A DNA stretch of 64,000 nt from Torymus aiolomorphi (GCA_036365515.1 CM070873.1:265233575-265297574), one strand, 5' to 3'; positions 37,186-50,160 are shown, numbered from the stretch's first letter. Program-made: numbers and translations. The notes: generated by a model not told the origin, from the letters alone.

Positions 37186-37449
37186 ATGGTTCTACGATTT
37201 CTTTTTCGTTATCTAGCCAATAATGAACAATTGGTTAATAAAATAGCAGATTCAAAACCAGTGAGACGAGCAGCCCAAATGGTTGTTTATTTGTTAAATC
37301 GAACAAGTTCATTTAGTGGTTCCCACAACTTACCAACAAATAGCAAAGAGTTTGGTCATCAAATACTTGGTGTTGTCAAAAAATTTTCTTCAGAATTTAA
37401 AAAGGAATTAAAAGATGCTCAAACTGAAATAAAAAAAAAATCGAAATAA
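37186..37449 (+). CDS. NCBP2AS2: NCBP2AS2-like small protein, probable second cistron
   Basis: 87 residues, single exon. The N-terminus MVLRFLFRYLANNEQLVNKI then SKPVRRAAQMVVYLL matches the conserved start of animal NCBP2AS2 proteins (MVLR...SRPIRRAAQ). The C-terminus is Lys/Glu-rich (KKFSSEFKKELKDAQTEI). The molecular function is poorly known; the human protein has been linked to secretion or angiogenic signalling, which cannot be carried over. The ATG lies 33 bp after the MED9 stop on the same strand with no splice site or promoter between, suggesting a dicistronic mRNA. ATTAAA near 37499 could be the shared poly(A) signal. Confidence 0.8.
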   Translation: MVLRFLFRYLANNEQLVNKIADSKPVRRAAQMVVYLLNRTSSFSGSHNLPTNSKEFGHQILGVVKKFSSEFKKELKDAQTEIKKKSK

Positions 37450-38419
37450 TTTAATAATTATATTGAAATAGTAAAAAAGTATATGTGTATATGAAAAAAT
37501 TAAAATATTTCCTATTTTAATAATAATATTTCAAACAATATGCATTACTTTGTTCACCTTTCTCTTGACAATCAACTGCACAGCATTAAATGTTTTTCTT
37601 GTTATTCTTTCGAACAGAGCCTCATAGTGCCTTGTTCAAACCACACTGCTGATATAGGAAAGAAGAACAGTTTTATAATTTTTTATAGTATATAAAATTT
37701 AACCCGTCTTTCGCGGGCATGGGGCCCTAGGCTAAGAAGGTTTGGGGGCCCTCTTAAAGAATTTATATTCCTGAACATCTATTTAAGTAAAAATGTAGCC
37801 TTACAATTAATACGCACAGTTCGAGGGGTTAGTCGCGTACGAACCGAGTGCTTGAATTATCTCACTGTGCAATCGATTTCATAGCGATATTTTTATTTAT
37901 TTATTTTTATTTATTTATTTCCAGATAAAATTAAAATTACATTATTATATATTTACGTAGTAAATGTACATAAGTAAATCCTATCGAGGCAAATAGTATT
38001 GCCTGTGTGTAGGTCTGGTACAAAAGAAACAAAAAAAGGAAAAACTTAAAAGCTAAATAATATATTCTTACATACTATGTTATGGTAGACTCTTAAAATT
38101 TAGTCAACATCGCATATAGATTTATTAAAACATCACGTAGAAATTATTATACCATATAACAGATAATACAATTTTTGTTAATATTAAATTATTAATATTT
38201 AATTTAATTTGTTATCGCCTCTTTTAATATGAACATTTTTAATTTTTTCTTTATAATTTGTCTACTGAATTACATAATTTTGAGATCTTTCGTGAACCTA
38301 TTAAAGATCCTTATCATACAATACATTAAATCGCTATGAAATGATTTCATAGAAATCATTATGAGGTTGCTTTCATTAATATAAAAATATTTTTCCAAAA
38401 AATTACTGTAAAATAATAC
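37450..38419. other. AT-rich 3' flank with a non-LTR tail fragment
   Basis: After the presumed MED9/NCBP2AS2 terminator the sequence is AT-rich. TTTA tandems at about 37890-37920 followed by CCAGATAAAATTAAAATTAC resemble the 3' end at 29148, so a truncated minus-strand Jockey-type fragment probably starts there. A short minus-strand reading near 37560-37640 (HYEALFERITRKTFNAV) is coding-like but unassigned. Confidence 0.4.
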
Positions 38420-38863
38420 CATAAAATTTTAATTAACAAGTTGAACCCAGGAAGCCAGGGGACGCAAAGTCCACAGAAATAAGGGAGTTACGTATAGGCG
38501 TGCGAAAGTAAGAAACAGAATTATTTAAAAAATTCTCAAACCTAAATAGCCACGGGACTCGAGGTCCACGCAAATAATTAAGGGAGTTACGTAGACGTGC
38601 GACATTAAGCGAGACGATTATTTAAAAAAATCTGCGCAACTGCTTCTTTTTGCGTAGACCTCGCGTCTCTTGGTTATTTAGATTAAAGAATTTTTAAAAT
38701 AATTGTCTTGCTGAGGGTGACTATACCAGTATTGGAACAGTCACCAATTAACGAACATTTTCTTTATATATATGAAAATATCAAGCTTTCTATGTATTGC
38801 TTATCTAACATGACGATATTTTTCGAATGCTTGAAAATTTTATTTCATTTCATATAAAGATTC
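38420..38863. repeat. ~100-bp repeat family flanking element A (left side)
   Basis: Two direct copies with AAGGGAGTTACGTA...CGTGCGA (near 38485 and 38580) and one inverted copy (GCGTAGACCTCGCGTCTC near 38652). An inverted relative lies on the other side of element A at 59700-59830, so A may have landed inside an older inverted-repeat element. Confidence 0.55.
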
Positions 38864-38879
38864 CCCTGGCGCAAGAAAA

Positions 38880-39130
38880 AACTGTACATCTCTGTATACT
38901 TCTATACATTTCTGTACATAATTCTGTACATTCTGGTATTTTTCCGTACCTATCTGTGCATTATTGTACATTTCTGTACATTTCCGTACACTTCTGTACA
39001 TTTCTGTACATTTTTGTACATTTTTGTTACTTAAGAGACTTTTGTACCGATTTGTACAGAAATGTACAGAAATGTACGGAAATGTACACAAATATACAGA
39101 ATTATACAAGAATGTACAGAAATGTACAAT
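38880..39130. repeat. TGTACA-rich subterminal array, left
   Basis: About twenty degenerate copies of TTTCTGTACA, then the reverse orientation AAATGTACAG from about 39060, so the array is itself palindromic around TTACTTAAGAGAC. Mirror array at 59205-59410. ORFs over it are artefacts. Confidence 0.9.
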
Positions 39131-39272
39131 TCTAAAGAATAATATTAAAAATACTTCAAATTCCTTAAAATTTTTAATAATTAATAAAATAATATATTTA
39201 TATTTGGAAATTGAATTGGATAAGGGTTGGACAAAGCAATAAAATTATAAAAAAATAATTAAAAAAAAAATC

Positions 39273-39345
39273 CGATTGTTATTGGGAATCGAACCCACAA
39301 TCTTTAGATTACTAAGCCGACCCTTTACCATCTGCGCAATTGAAG
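39273..39345 (-). other. tRNA-like module in element A
   Basis: Minus strand: GCAGATGGTAAAGGGTCGGC (A-box region), then GGGTTCGATTCCCAATAACA (B-box with pairing arms), preceded on the plus strand by A-rich sequence. The T-arm is better preserved than in the other modules. Confidence 0.6.
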
Positions 39346-39861
39346 TATACTTATCTGCGGTGATCCAAATTGCCTTTATAAGGTACATTTTACTAATTAA
39401 AACATTAAATTCATTCTCAGTTTAAAAATGATAATGATTCCAAAGTCGACAAATGTGATTGATGTTACCATAATTGAGTTGACAGTAAAGTTTTTATGTT
39501 ATTCTATTATTGAAGGATATGTTATTAAGTTAATGTCGATAAAGTAACTCAAAATTAAAATCACACGGGCATGCAAAAATCATTTCATCCATTTACCACA
39601 TCTGTCCATATGTACTAACTCAAAATATATATTTGGATGTAATTGCCCTACTGAAAAAGTTCAGCTGATTTTCAGCTGATTTTCAGCTGATAATCAGATG
39701 ATTATCAGGAGAAAATCGTGGCAAAACGTCACCTAATTACCAGCTGATTTTCATCTGAAAATCATGTTGATTTTTTTTTGTTAATGGTATTATTTTATTA
39801 ATAGATGATTCTGAGTATATTATTATTATTATTATTATTATATTCAGCTAAAGAATATTAT

Positions 39862-42784
39862 AAAGTATAAAATAAGGCAAGTATAGACGTTTTTTCTGTA
39901 TAATATACTCTTCCTCTCTCTCTTCCCCCGCCCTCTCTCACCCTCTCTCCCCCCTCCCCTTTCTTCCTCTCACTCTCTTAACATCCGTCAAACTCTGTAC
40001 CAAAAACTTTAATCACAGCTTAAATATTTTTGTTTAATACAATCAACATGTTTAAAAAAAAAAATAATTCCTTAAGTACGTTACGTACGTTAATTAAACA
40101 CAAGAAAGTACTGAAATCAATTATATTGTAGTCAAGTACCCATAACTTAACTTGACTGACATAATACAACTTTTCGTACCTACTCAAAAATATTCAGCTA
40201 GCGGGCATGAAGTACTATTTAACACCCAAGAGGCGTAATAGCTCTCATACTCCTACAAAACTTTATAGAACCTACGCACTTTACGTCCGTGTGGGCAAAA
40301 ATTATTTAAATTATATATAACTATCTTTTACTTCGTCGAGTAAATGTATACTGAACAAATTATATGTATGTAGATTCAAATTCTTCATTGCAAATCAAAC
40401 AAACGAAAGTTGTGAAATCAATTACCGATAGTCAAGTAATGCAAACAACTCTCCGAAACAACTGTATGACTGATCTCAGAAATATATTATTCTAATTTGT
40501 TCATTCTTCTATACAAATTAAACACAAGAAAGTACTGAAATCAATTTATTGTAGTCAAGTATACCCATAAGTTAACTTGACTGAGATAATAGAACTTTTA
40601 GTACCTTGCGTGTAAAATTACATTTCACGCCCACGTTGTAACTTCAAAAATATTCACCCAGCAGGCATAAAGTACTACTTAACGCCTAATAAGCGGAATA
40701 GCTCACATATTCCTACAACACTTTATAGAACCTACGCACTTTACTCCCGGGTAGGCGAAAATTATTAATTAATTACTATTATGCCTTCTTTTTATTTCTA
40801 AAATTAATAAGAATTTTATCAGATATTTACGAAGTCAATGCCTATATAAAAAAATTACATAGTTACCAACACATCCCCATTTTTCATTATTTTTTCTCAA
40901 TTTTGAAATTTCTATAATATTACGCATCTTGGGAGGACACGAGAAGTCTAGAGCTGCTCTAGCAGGGGTGGTCGTCCAATCTTCCATACATACTTGGCGG
41001 GCCCGACGGTTTGCAGTTTACCGGTGAGCTTTGTAAATGTAGAATACTAGATTTTTGCATATACCTATAAGTCCACCATAAATACCGTTTAAATATAATA
41101 TCCCTACATGTACTGTGTGCATAATCATGATTTAATTTTATTACCTAAAATATTTTTCCTTGTGTTCGTCTTTTTTTATATGGGAATGAAATAAAAAGAT
41201 ACATATAAATTCATAGTCTATTCAAAAGAGCTTTAAATTTTACTAACTATTTTATGAGCCACCTATTTTTATCCTTTTCCCGCGTGTAAATATCATATGA
41301 GATCTTATATGAGTATTTCGGACATCAGATCAGATAAGACATCATGTTATGAGTATTTCGGACATGACATCAGATAAGACTCATACATGTTATGTCATCT
41401 GCAATTTTATATATTATGGGACCTCATATGTGATCTCATATGGGATCTGATGTCCGATATTCTCATATGAGATCTCATATGAAATTTTCATCTGTGTTTG
41501 GACTTTTCTATTTAAAAAGAGTAATATATTCACGGATCAGTATTTAATATCTAGAAGCAATTGATTTATACATTTTATCTGATCTTTAAACGTATGAATA
41601 TTCATATGAAAATGACAATGTCTACACCTTAAACTGCAAACCGTCGGGCCCGCCAAGTATGTATGGAAGATTGGACGACCACCCCTGCTAGAGCAGCTCT
41701 AGACTTCTCGTGTCCTCCCAAGATGCGTAATATTATAGAAATTTCAAAATTGAGAAAAAATAATGAAAAATGGGGATGTGTTGGTAACTATGTAATTTTT
41801 TTATATAGGCATTGACTTCGTAAATATCTGATAAAATTCTTATTAATTTTAGAAATAAAAAGAAGGCATAATAGTAATTAATTAATAATTTTCGCCTACC
41901 CGGGAGTAAAGTGCGTAGGTTCTATAAAGTGTTGTAGGAATATGTGAGCTATTCCGCTTATTAGGCGTTAAGTAGTACTTTATGCCTGCTGGGTGAATAT
42001 TTTTGAAGTTACAACGTGGGCGTGAAATGTAATTTTACACGCAAGGTACTAAAAGTTCTATTATCTCAGTCAAGTTAACTTATGGGTATACTTGACTACA
42101 ATAAATTGATTTCAGTACTTTCTTGTGTTTAATTTGTATAGAAGAATGAACAAATTAGAATAATATATTTCTGAGATCAGTCATACAGTTGTTTCGGAGA
42201 GTTGTTTGCATTACTTGACTATCGGTAATTGATTTCACAACTTTCGTTTGTTTGATTTGCAATGAAGAATTTGAATCTACATACATATAATTTGTTCAGT
42301 ATACATTTACTCGACGAAGTAAAAGATAGTTATATATAATTTAAATAATTTTTGCCCACACGGACGTAAAGTGCGTAGGTTCTATAAAGTTTTGTAGGAG
42401 TATGAGAGCTATTACGCCTCTTGGGTGTTAAATAGTACTTCATGCCCGCTAGCTGAATATTTTTGAGTAGGTACGAAAAGTTGTATTATGTCAGTCAAGT
42501 TAAGTTATGGGTACTTGACTACAATATAATTGATTTCAGTACTTTCTTGTGTTTAATTAACGTACGTAACGTACTTAAGGAATTATTTTTTTTTTAAACA
42601 TGTTGATTGTATTAAACAAAAATATTTAAGCTGTGATTAAAGTTTTTGGTACAGAGTTTGACGGATGTTAAGAGAGTGAGAGGAAGAAAGGGAGGGGGAG
42701 AGAGGGTGAGAGAGGGCGGGGAAGAGAGAGAGGAAGAGTATATTATACAGAAAAAACGTCTATACTTGCCTTATTTTATACTTT
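39862..42784. repeat. Inverted repeat inside element C (1.16-kb arms)
   Basis: 39862-41019 and 41627-42784 are near-identical inverted copies (coordinates pair to a constant sum of 82646). The 607-bp spacer contains degenerate CATATGAGATCTCATATG and CAGATAAGAC repeats. The inner arm ends hold CAAACCGTCGGGCCCGCC. No ORF above noise. Confidence 0.85.
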
Positions 42785-42869
42785 CGTAGAAAGTTTTATA
42801 TTTAGATTATACATAGATTATACAGAAAAAACTTCTATACTTGCCTTATTTTACACTTTCGTAGAAAGT
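42780..42869 (+). repeat. Two tandem Helentron-like 3' ends
   Basis: TCTATACTTGCCTTATTTTA followed by the hairpin ACTTTC-GTA-GAAAGT occurs at 42759-42794 and again at 42833-42869. Together with the end at 46032-46067 this makes three copies of subterminal repeat plus hairpin. Confidence 0.55.
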
Positions 42870-43389
42870 TTTAAATATCAACACTATTATTATTAGTACA
42901 GTCATGAAAAAAATTATTACCATTTGTAGAGAGTGCTTATTGAATAGATGAGACTAGAAAAAATAAAAAGACTAGACAAATTGTGTTGTTACATTAATAA
43001 TACTATTTGTTTTGCTGATTGTTTTAAAAAATATTTAGGTTTTCATTAAAGTTCTTGGTTCAGAGTGTGACAGATGTTGATTAATTATACAGAGAAAACT
43101 CATACATTTGCCTTAGCCACTATTTGTTTTACTGATTGTTTAAAAAAAAATATTTAGGCTTTCATTAAAGTTCTTGGTACAGAGTTTGACATATGTTGAG
43201 GGAGAGAAAGAGAGGGGAGCGGGAGAGAGTTATAAAATAAATACATTGTAACTAGCCACACTACTGCAACACAATCCGCTAGCAAATTAAAATATTGGTT
43301 GCAGATAAAAAAGTAGCCATTACAGTAATTTATATATTATGGTTTCATATACGGTAATTCACAGAACAGATAGCTACTCTGAAACATTT

Positions 43390-44985
43390 GGCGCCCATCA
43401 CGATAAGCCAATCACTATATAATAATTACATTATATTTTCAACTCTTAGATTCGTTGAAATTTTAACTAGAAACCAGTTGAATTAATAACCAATCAGACA
43501 CATCTTGCAAAATTAAACACAAAAGTTTATGAACTAAGAATCATTGAGAGAAAAAAGCTTTCTCCATTCTTTTAAAATATAAAACATCTTGAAACATCTT
43601 GAATTTCTGATAATAAAAGCTTCCGTAACATTCTTGTATACTTTTTGAAATAATTATCTGAATCTTGTGTAGAAAAATATTTACTGAGAACTCCTCTGAA
43701 ACATTTTGACGTCTCCCACCGTGAGAAAATTATAAAATTAGATTAACTGAGCACTTTTATCCGTAGACATTTTCACAATATTTACTGAGAACTCTTCTGA
43801 AACATTTTGACGTCTCCCACCATGAGAAAATTATAAAATTAGATTAACTGAGCACTTTTATTCACAACAATAACACATCATTTTTTCTTTTTTCTCTATT
43901 TTATTGTTCACTTAACATAATCTTTTAATTGATGTTTAAGTAAATAAATATGCACAGCGCCAATATCAACAAAGTTTCTTGAAGTATAGACAAAAAATGT
44001 TTTTTTTTTTAACCAAGGCTCTGACCAATATTTTAAATTCTGATTTTAAGTAGAGGTTAGAAATTTGTTATCAACACTTCATTTAACACATCATACCGAT
44101 ACTTTATTTTATTTATAGGCACCCATTGCCATAAGCCAATCACTATATAATTACATTATATTCGACACTTAGATTCGTTTAAATTTTAACTAGAAACCAC
44201 TTGAATTAATAAGCAATCAGATACATCTTGCAAAATTAAAAACAAAAGTTTATGAACTAAGAATCATTGGGAAAAGAAAGCTTTCTCGACATTCTTTTAT
44301 AGTAGAAACTCATGATTGCCACACATCTTGTATCAGTTTATGAACTAAGAATTTCTGATAATAAAAGCTTCCGTAACATTCTTGTATACTTTTTGAAATA
44401 ATTATCTGAATCTTGTGTAGAAAAATTACTGAGATCTCCTCTGAAACATTTTGACGTCTCCCACCGTGAGAAAATTATAAAATTAGATTAACTGAGCACT
44501 TTTATCTGTAGACATTTTCACAATATTTACTGAGAACTCTTCTGAAACATTTTGACGTCTCCCACCATGAGAAAATTATAAAATTAGATTAACTGAGCAC
44601 TTTTATTCACAACAATAACACATCATTTTTTCTTTTTTCTCTATTTTATTGTTCACTTAACATAATCTTTTAATTGATGTTTAAGTAAATAAATATGCAC
44701 AGCGCCAATATCAACAAAGTTTCTTGAAGTATAGACAAAAAATGTTTTTTTTTAACAAGGCTCTGACCAATATTTTAAATTCTGATTTTAAGTAGAGGTT
44801 AGAAATTTGTTATCAACACTTCATTTAACACATCATACCGATACTTTATTTTATTTATAGGCACCCATTGCCATAAGCCAATCACTATATAATTACATTA
44901 TATTCGACACTTAGATTCGTTTAAATTTTAACTAGAAACCACTTGAATTAATAAGCAATCAGATACATCTTGCAAAATCTTATAT
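43390..44985. repeat. ~740-bp tandem repeat, 2.1 copies
   Basis: Copies start near 43390, 44122 and 44862 (GCCATAAGCCAATCACTATA). The unit contains an internal ~110-bp duplication (CTGAAACATTTTGACGTCTC...GAGCACTTTTAT). The last copy is truncated near 44985. It is AT-rich and non-coding, within element C. Confidence 0.85.
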
Positions 44986-45631
44986 ATCACTATTTCCGGG
45001 TTTTAATAATGCTAGTTTACCTTTAGAAATCATAGGGCCAGTAAAGCATATCCGCAATTAAAACACCATAAAGTAGAACGAGGCTTGATCTGCTAGAGCG
45101 AATATTATCAGCAACAGTATTTCTATTTTTTCTACTACAGGAGGTTGCATGCTTTGACAGACTTGAACATAATTAATCTTTTGGTGGCCTTAAAATACAA
45201 AATAATAATTTTGAACTCTTCTATGTTACATACTATTTAAAGATGATCTACTTGTCAATTATCCTTGTTCTGATATCTCTGTAATAACAAAAAAAATATT
45301 TCACAAAGTAACAATACTTATATTAATAACATTATTTTTTTTATTTTATAATGATAGTTTGCTACTTATCTGAAAATATATCTGAGATATACCAAGTCCA
45401 TTTAATATCTATCGAATTTCAATGATGTAAAAAGTCTTGAATATAACTTGTATATAAATGATGATTGTATATGGACCAATGCGTAATATTGAAAGTTTTA
45501 TGTATACATAAAATAATAAGGTTAGGTTGGTTGACCAGATATATATATATACCATATACGGATTCTCTCTCTCTCTCTCCGTCGCTCTTCTCTTTCCCTC
45601 TCTCTCTCTCTCTCTCCGTCGCTCTTCTCTT

Positions 45632-45666
<35 letters not shown>

Positions 45667-46031
45667 CGCTCTTCTCTTTCCCTCTCTCTCTCACTCTACC
45701 CCCTCACTCACTCTCTCTCTCTCTTTTGCCAGTCGGTCGGACAAAAATGCTATACTATGTACCGGTCGGACAAAAATGTATAGTTTGTGCGTACTGAAGA
45801 ATATGGAGATTCGGAGATTCGGAAATAGTACATAAAAATATTCAGATCTCTAAATCTTTTGAATGAGACAATCTTTTTAAATGAAACCTTTCGATTTGAG
45901 TAGAGCAATGAAATGGCTTTCGATTAATAGGGATATGTTATATAGTTAAAACTAACGCAATAGGTATATAATCGCATTGAATTTCTCGTACATCCATTTC
46001 AAAGTATATAATCACGCGGTCGTCCTAAGGC
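44986..46031. other. AT-rich sequence with CT microsatellite, element C right part
   Basis: A CT-rich composite microsatellite with CTCTCCGTCGCTCTTCTCTT units is at 45561-45725. No gene; ORFs are low-complexity. Confidence 0.5.
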
Positions 46032-46373
46032 TCTTCTATACTTGCCTTCGGAACGCTCCCGCGTTCCTTGATTATGCACCTAGCGAGTAAAGTAGGCTAT
46101 TCCCAACTGAAAAAGGTCACATAGGGAAAGAAACACATGGGTCCCACATGATCAAAAACTAAAAGAAATTTATATTAAATTTTTATTCTTATGTAATTAT
46201 AATTATAAAAATATAATACTTCATTATTAAAGATTGATATACTTTATTACATTTTCGCATATAATACATAATAATTAATAGAGCTATAATTGTAAGTAAA
46301 TAATAAACACATGTAACATACCTGTAACATTGGAATAAGATTATATGGTCATTATAATGATAGTATACTTAAT

Positions 46374-46655
46374 GTGGGGAAAAGAAAAACGATGTTCAAC
46401 GAGCCTCGTGCTCGCGCTACTCGACGCCGACCCGCGATAGCAAAATCATGCGAGGCCAGCATCGAGCGCGCCCACGTGTACTCGATATTAGCAGCTATCA
46501 AGAACTGTTGCGACGATGACGGCGACAGCATGAGGAGGCGACATCTTGGCGATGATGTCCCCTTTGAAAGAACTCAGAATCTTGTGAAATCTCTCGCCAA
46601 GCCTCATGTAACAAAAAAAAAATCCAAAGACTCTTACAAAATTTCTAAGTCGTGA
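46374..46655 (+). CDS. Short ORF conserved in both arms of element B (left copy)
   Basis: 93 residues, MGKRKTMFNEPRARATRRRP, then ERAHVYSILAAIKNCCDDDG and RRHLGDDVPFERTQNLV. The right-arm copy (55668-55952, minus) is nearly identical until the C-terminus, where an indel shifts the frame. It sits in a GC-rich island within AT-rich DNA. Family not recognised; it could be captured host coding sequence. The frame may be conserved only because the arms are recent copies. Confidence 0.35.
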   Translation: MGKRKTMFNEPRARATRRRPAIAKSCEASIERAHVYSILAAIKNCCDDDGDSMRRRHLGDDVPFERTQNLVKSLAKPHVTKKKSKDSYKISKS

Positions 46656-48256
46656 CTAGAAAAAATAACTTCCCGCGCTAGTTTTTTTATTTTAGACAAT
46701 GTTATTAGAATCTTGAGTTAAACCAAGCCAAACTATATCCTTTTTAATTTAATATTTATGGTTTGAAAGTGATATGTGAATCAATGCTACTTAAATATGC
46801 TCACATAGCTTACAGTTAGGGATAAGTCCATGTAAAAAATATAATATTATAGTTTTTAATCTACTACTATACATGAGTTCACTTTTTCACATAAGTTTTA
46901 AACTAAAAAGACAAAATGAATTCATATAATGCCAGACATGGCAATGCTCTTTTATACTTGAAGATATTCTATAAAAATGTGTGAATTGACATAAATTATG
47001 TGTGCTTTTGATTTTCTTGTAATGAGGAACTTATATTTATCTTTTTTCTGCTAAAATCAATGTATCTTGGAAAAACAAGCCAAAAAGCAATTGATTTTAA
47101 CACAAGAAAATAAGGAGCCTCGTTGACTGTAGTCAAGTCACATATATGCATATCGGGTGATAGTACGAAAGAGCATATATTACTAAAATTGTCACTACTG
47201 CATCTTTATAAGTACGAGTATCAATAAAAATTGATTACCGAGTTTACAATCGTGGTGAGTTTAATGAAATAAAATCAAATTTTTTTAGTGTCTAAATTTT
47301 TGTTTTTCATTTACTTACAATTTAAATGTGTTAATTTGAAATTCATCCTAATTAATTAGCTTATTATGCCAAGTAAGTAAATTCATATATTACTAGCATA
47401 TATATTATATATGTCAAAAATAAGTAGAAGTAATGAAGGGGCAGCAGCGAAAGATTCAGCTCTAAAGTCATAACAATTTTAGTGCTCTTTCCTACTCCCT
47501 ATTTTCTTGTGATGAAATCAGTGGCATTTTGTCTTATTTTTCTAAGATGCAGCATTTCAAAAAGAAAAAGACTAAATCTGAGTTATTTCATTACAAGAAA
47601 ATAAAAAGCCTATGCAATTATTGTCAATTCACACATTTATATAAAATATCATCAAGTATAAAAGCTTATTGCCATGTTCGATTCTCGTATTGTAACAATT
47701 CGTGCTGTCTTTTTTAATTTAAGACTTATGGTGTGAAAGTATTCTATATAAAAATATATATTTTATTTTTATATGTCTAGCTACTAAATAAAACGTTCAT
47801 GTAGCAATAAATGCAAAACTATTTTCTATTAATTACATGGACTTTCTCCTAACTGTACGCAATATAACCATAATTAAGCTATAGTAACTACGATATAAAT
47901 CAGCTGATTGAATTTGCTAATCTATTGTCGAATGGCTGATAGACATTATTGAGTACCTTGCACGCGTGCTTGTGATATAACCGTGTCACCAGGCTCCTGG
48001 TGTTCCCAGTGATGACAGCGGCTGCTGTAGTACGTTGGCCTGGTGGGTGTCGTCCCTCTCATCGTGTCAGTTGGCTGGTGTTGACTCGTTGAAGAGAGTA
48101 AGGGAACGGGGTCCATGGCAGCAACACGACAAGCAGTAATTGTTGTCCGAGTCTATTACCCCACGTAAAACAATTTTATGAAATTTCTATAAAAATTATG
48201 TATAGCAGGCCTTGTACAATTTTTATAAAGATTCTATAAAAAAAACCGTTGGTTCT

Positions 48257-48632
48257 TGTAACGTCGGAACGTGAATACGCGCTCAGATCTTTTTCACTTA
48301 GAAATAATAGAGAAGAGTGACCAATCTTTTTATCACGAGCCGGCACCTTACCAGTCACCGGGTCTCTAATCCTTACTGCCTCGAGTCGATATACTTATCG
48401 TAAGCAAGTCACTTGTCTCGAGAGCGCACTTGCTCATTTGCATGAATTTACATATACTGTACACGAGCACATATGTTCCTATATACATATGCGCACGTTA
48501 TATTATTAAGCAATATTATAAGTAACTAACTTTAATCATTAATCTTATAAGATAGGAGAGAGAAATCTGTGATTGTTCTTAGAAACACATGTGCATTGAC
48601 ACACTTTTTATCTATATACAGATTCCTCTGGT

Positions 48633-48700
<68 letters not shown>

Positions 48701-49896
48701 GCTGATCTGCCTTCATAAATAATCACTGCAAAAATAACTATTATTCAATAATGTAAGCCGGCCGATATTGCATGGCCCGCCGCTAAAATAACATCCTGTA
48801 ATAAAATGAATAATCAAAAGAGCATACATGCAGAATAAGACACTTGGCACGTCCACACAAGCTTATGTAAACTTCTTTCGAACGTGCCAGTGAAATATAA
48901 TTTAGGAATGCTGCAAATACGATACGCTTTATCTCAAAGTTAATAACTATTGATTACCTTCCTTACAGACGTATCGGATATGCGCAAAGAAGTTATCAGC
49001 ATAAGAAAAATAACAATCTCTGTTAAAATATGCTCGATCGAAACACTAAGCCGACTACAATGAGCCGCGTTAGCCATCGATCGAGGATGTTTACATCATT
49101 AAGATTAAGACCAAGAGCAGAGAGGCACCGGCAAGCAGCGTCCCCACCGAACCGGCATCACCCCTCTCGTCCACAAAGTGCCGAGAACCAATCATCAAGG
49201 GGGACCTTGACACAAAGAAGGGTTTTCCACCCACGCTCCACGCTCTCCTTCAGTGCAGCCGGGTAGAGCAGCTGAGGAGAAGAACAGTCTCTCTCGACCA
49301 TCGACTTGAGCAAGCAGCTCTCAGCTACAAGCTCCTCGAGCTTAGCTCTCTCTCTTTTTCATTGTTTCACGCGCGACGTTTATTATAAACTTTTTGACAT
49401 TATACCTTTATAATATAAGACTTTTTCACGGAATACTGTATTTTTATATCTTTTTACTCAATAAATGTGAATAAGTTTCACTTTTTAACTAAAAGAACGC
49501 GTATTCCAATTTATTCACTTATACCTCGTCCGACGGAACGCGACGCGGTGTATTTCAGAGCAGCTCACGGACGACGACCAGCGGCAGCCAGGCGAGCAAC
49601 AGAGATCTTCCTGCCCGGGACAAATCAGGAAGTGGTGACAGCAGCCACGAGAACACACACACTCATACGGAGACTCCCATCCACCGAGAAGCAGAGCCGT
49701 CGGCAGCCAAGCAGGACGGCATCTCAGCAAACCCGCCGCGCAGAACGCCATTCAGGAGGCCCTCGAACGCAGGGGCCCGCCACCGAGACGGCCAAGCCAC
49801 GCATCAAGGCCAACATAACCAAAGCTAAGTCCTTTCATACTGTCAGCGTACGCGAGTGTAATAACAAAATCTAAATTCACACGCGGGGACGTAACA
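48257..49896 (+). repeat. Solo LTR in B's left arm (TTCT duplication)
   Basis: TGTAACGTCGG...GACGTAACA, flanked by TTCT on both sides (48253-48256, 49897-49900). The right arm of B shows the empty site with a single TTCT. It has an AT microsatellite at 48636-48695 and an AATAAA at 49461. A 4-bp duplication suits Gypsy. About 280 bp (from 48792) recur at 63718-64000. Confidence 0.82.
49467..49874 (+). other. ORF inside the solo LTR, probably not a gene
   Basis: 135 residues, basic and Arg/Thr-rich, lying entirely within the LTR downstream of its AATAAA. No domain is recognised. A coding role in U5/leader is conceivable but unsupported. Confidence 0.2.
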
Positions 49897-49979
49897 TTCT
49901 ATATAAATAATACATAAACTATATAGAAACCACATACAGTTAGGAAGAGAAAGGAAAGAAAGGCGTAGAGTGAGGGACG

Positions 49980-50160
49980 GAGTATCGAAAATTACCTCAA
50001 ACACTGCATGCCCATGGAGCTCATCAGACACGAGGCCCATGCCCACCGTGCTGCTCTCACGAGACCCTCTCGTTGCTGCGGTCGCCGTTGTCCGCCGTTG
50101 TCCGGCGTTGTCGCCGCCATCGCCGTCGTCGTCGTCACCGTCGTATCCGCCGAGCAATGA
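49980..50160 (-). pseudogene. GC-rich captured-exon candidate (left arm of B)
   Basis: The minus-strand reading contains DGDGGDNAGQRRT then TRGSRES and VGMGLVSDELHGHAVFE, followed by a GAG|GTAATTTTCG splice-donor-like junction and AT-rich sequence. The right-arm copy at 51290-51460 (plus) has the same frame with several substitutions. Origin unknown. Confidence 0.35.

Larger units (their letters stand above)
39862..46070. mobile_element. Element C: 6.2-kb insertion in B's left arm, Helentron-like ends
   Basis: The uninterrupted right arm (56250 region) reads straight through this site, so 39862-46070 is extra sequence with 0-1 bp of duplication. The left end has AAGGCAAGTATAGACG; the right end has CTTCTATACTTGCCTT followed by a GGAACGC-TCCC-GCGTTCC hairpin 3 bp from the end. 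A subterminal inverted repeat plus 3' hairpin without duplication is the pattern of Helitron/Helentron elements. Terminal dinucleotides are not canonical, so the class is tentative. Confidence 0.5.

Noticed and set aside
37560..37680. Possible terminal exon of a converging host gene (HYEALFERITRKTFNAV)
   Set aside because: Short, stop codon directly upstream in frame, no recognised family; noted only as an unassigned stretch.
38827..39242. Cys/Tyr/Val/His-rich ORFs on both strands, and a CRISPR-like look
   Set aside because: They come from the TGTACA array of element A; repeats are 10-12 bp, degenerate and spacerless, and the context is eukaryotic.
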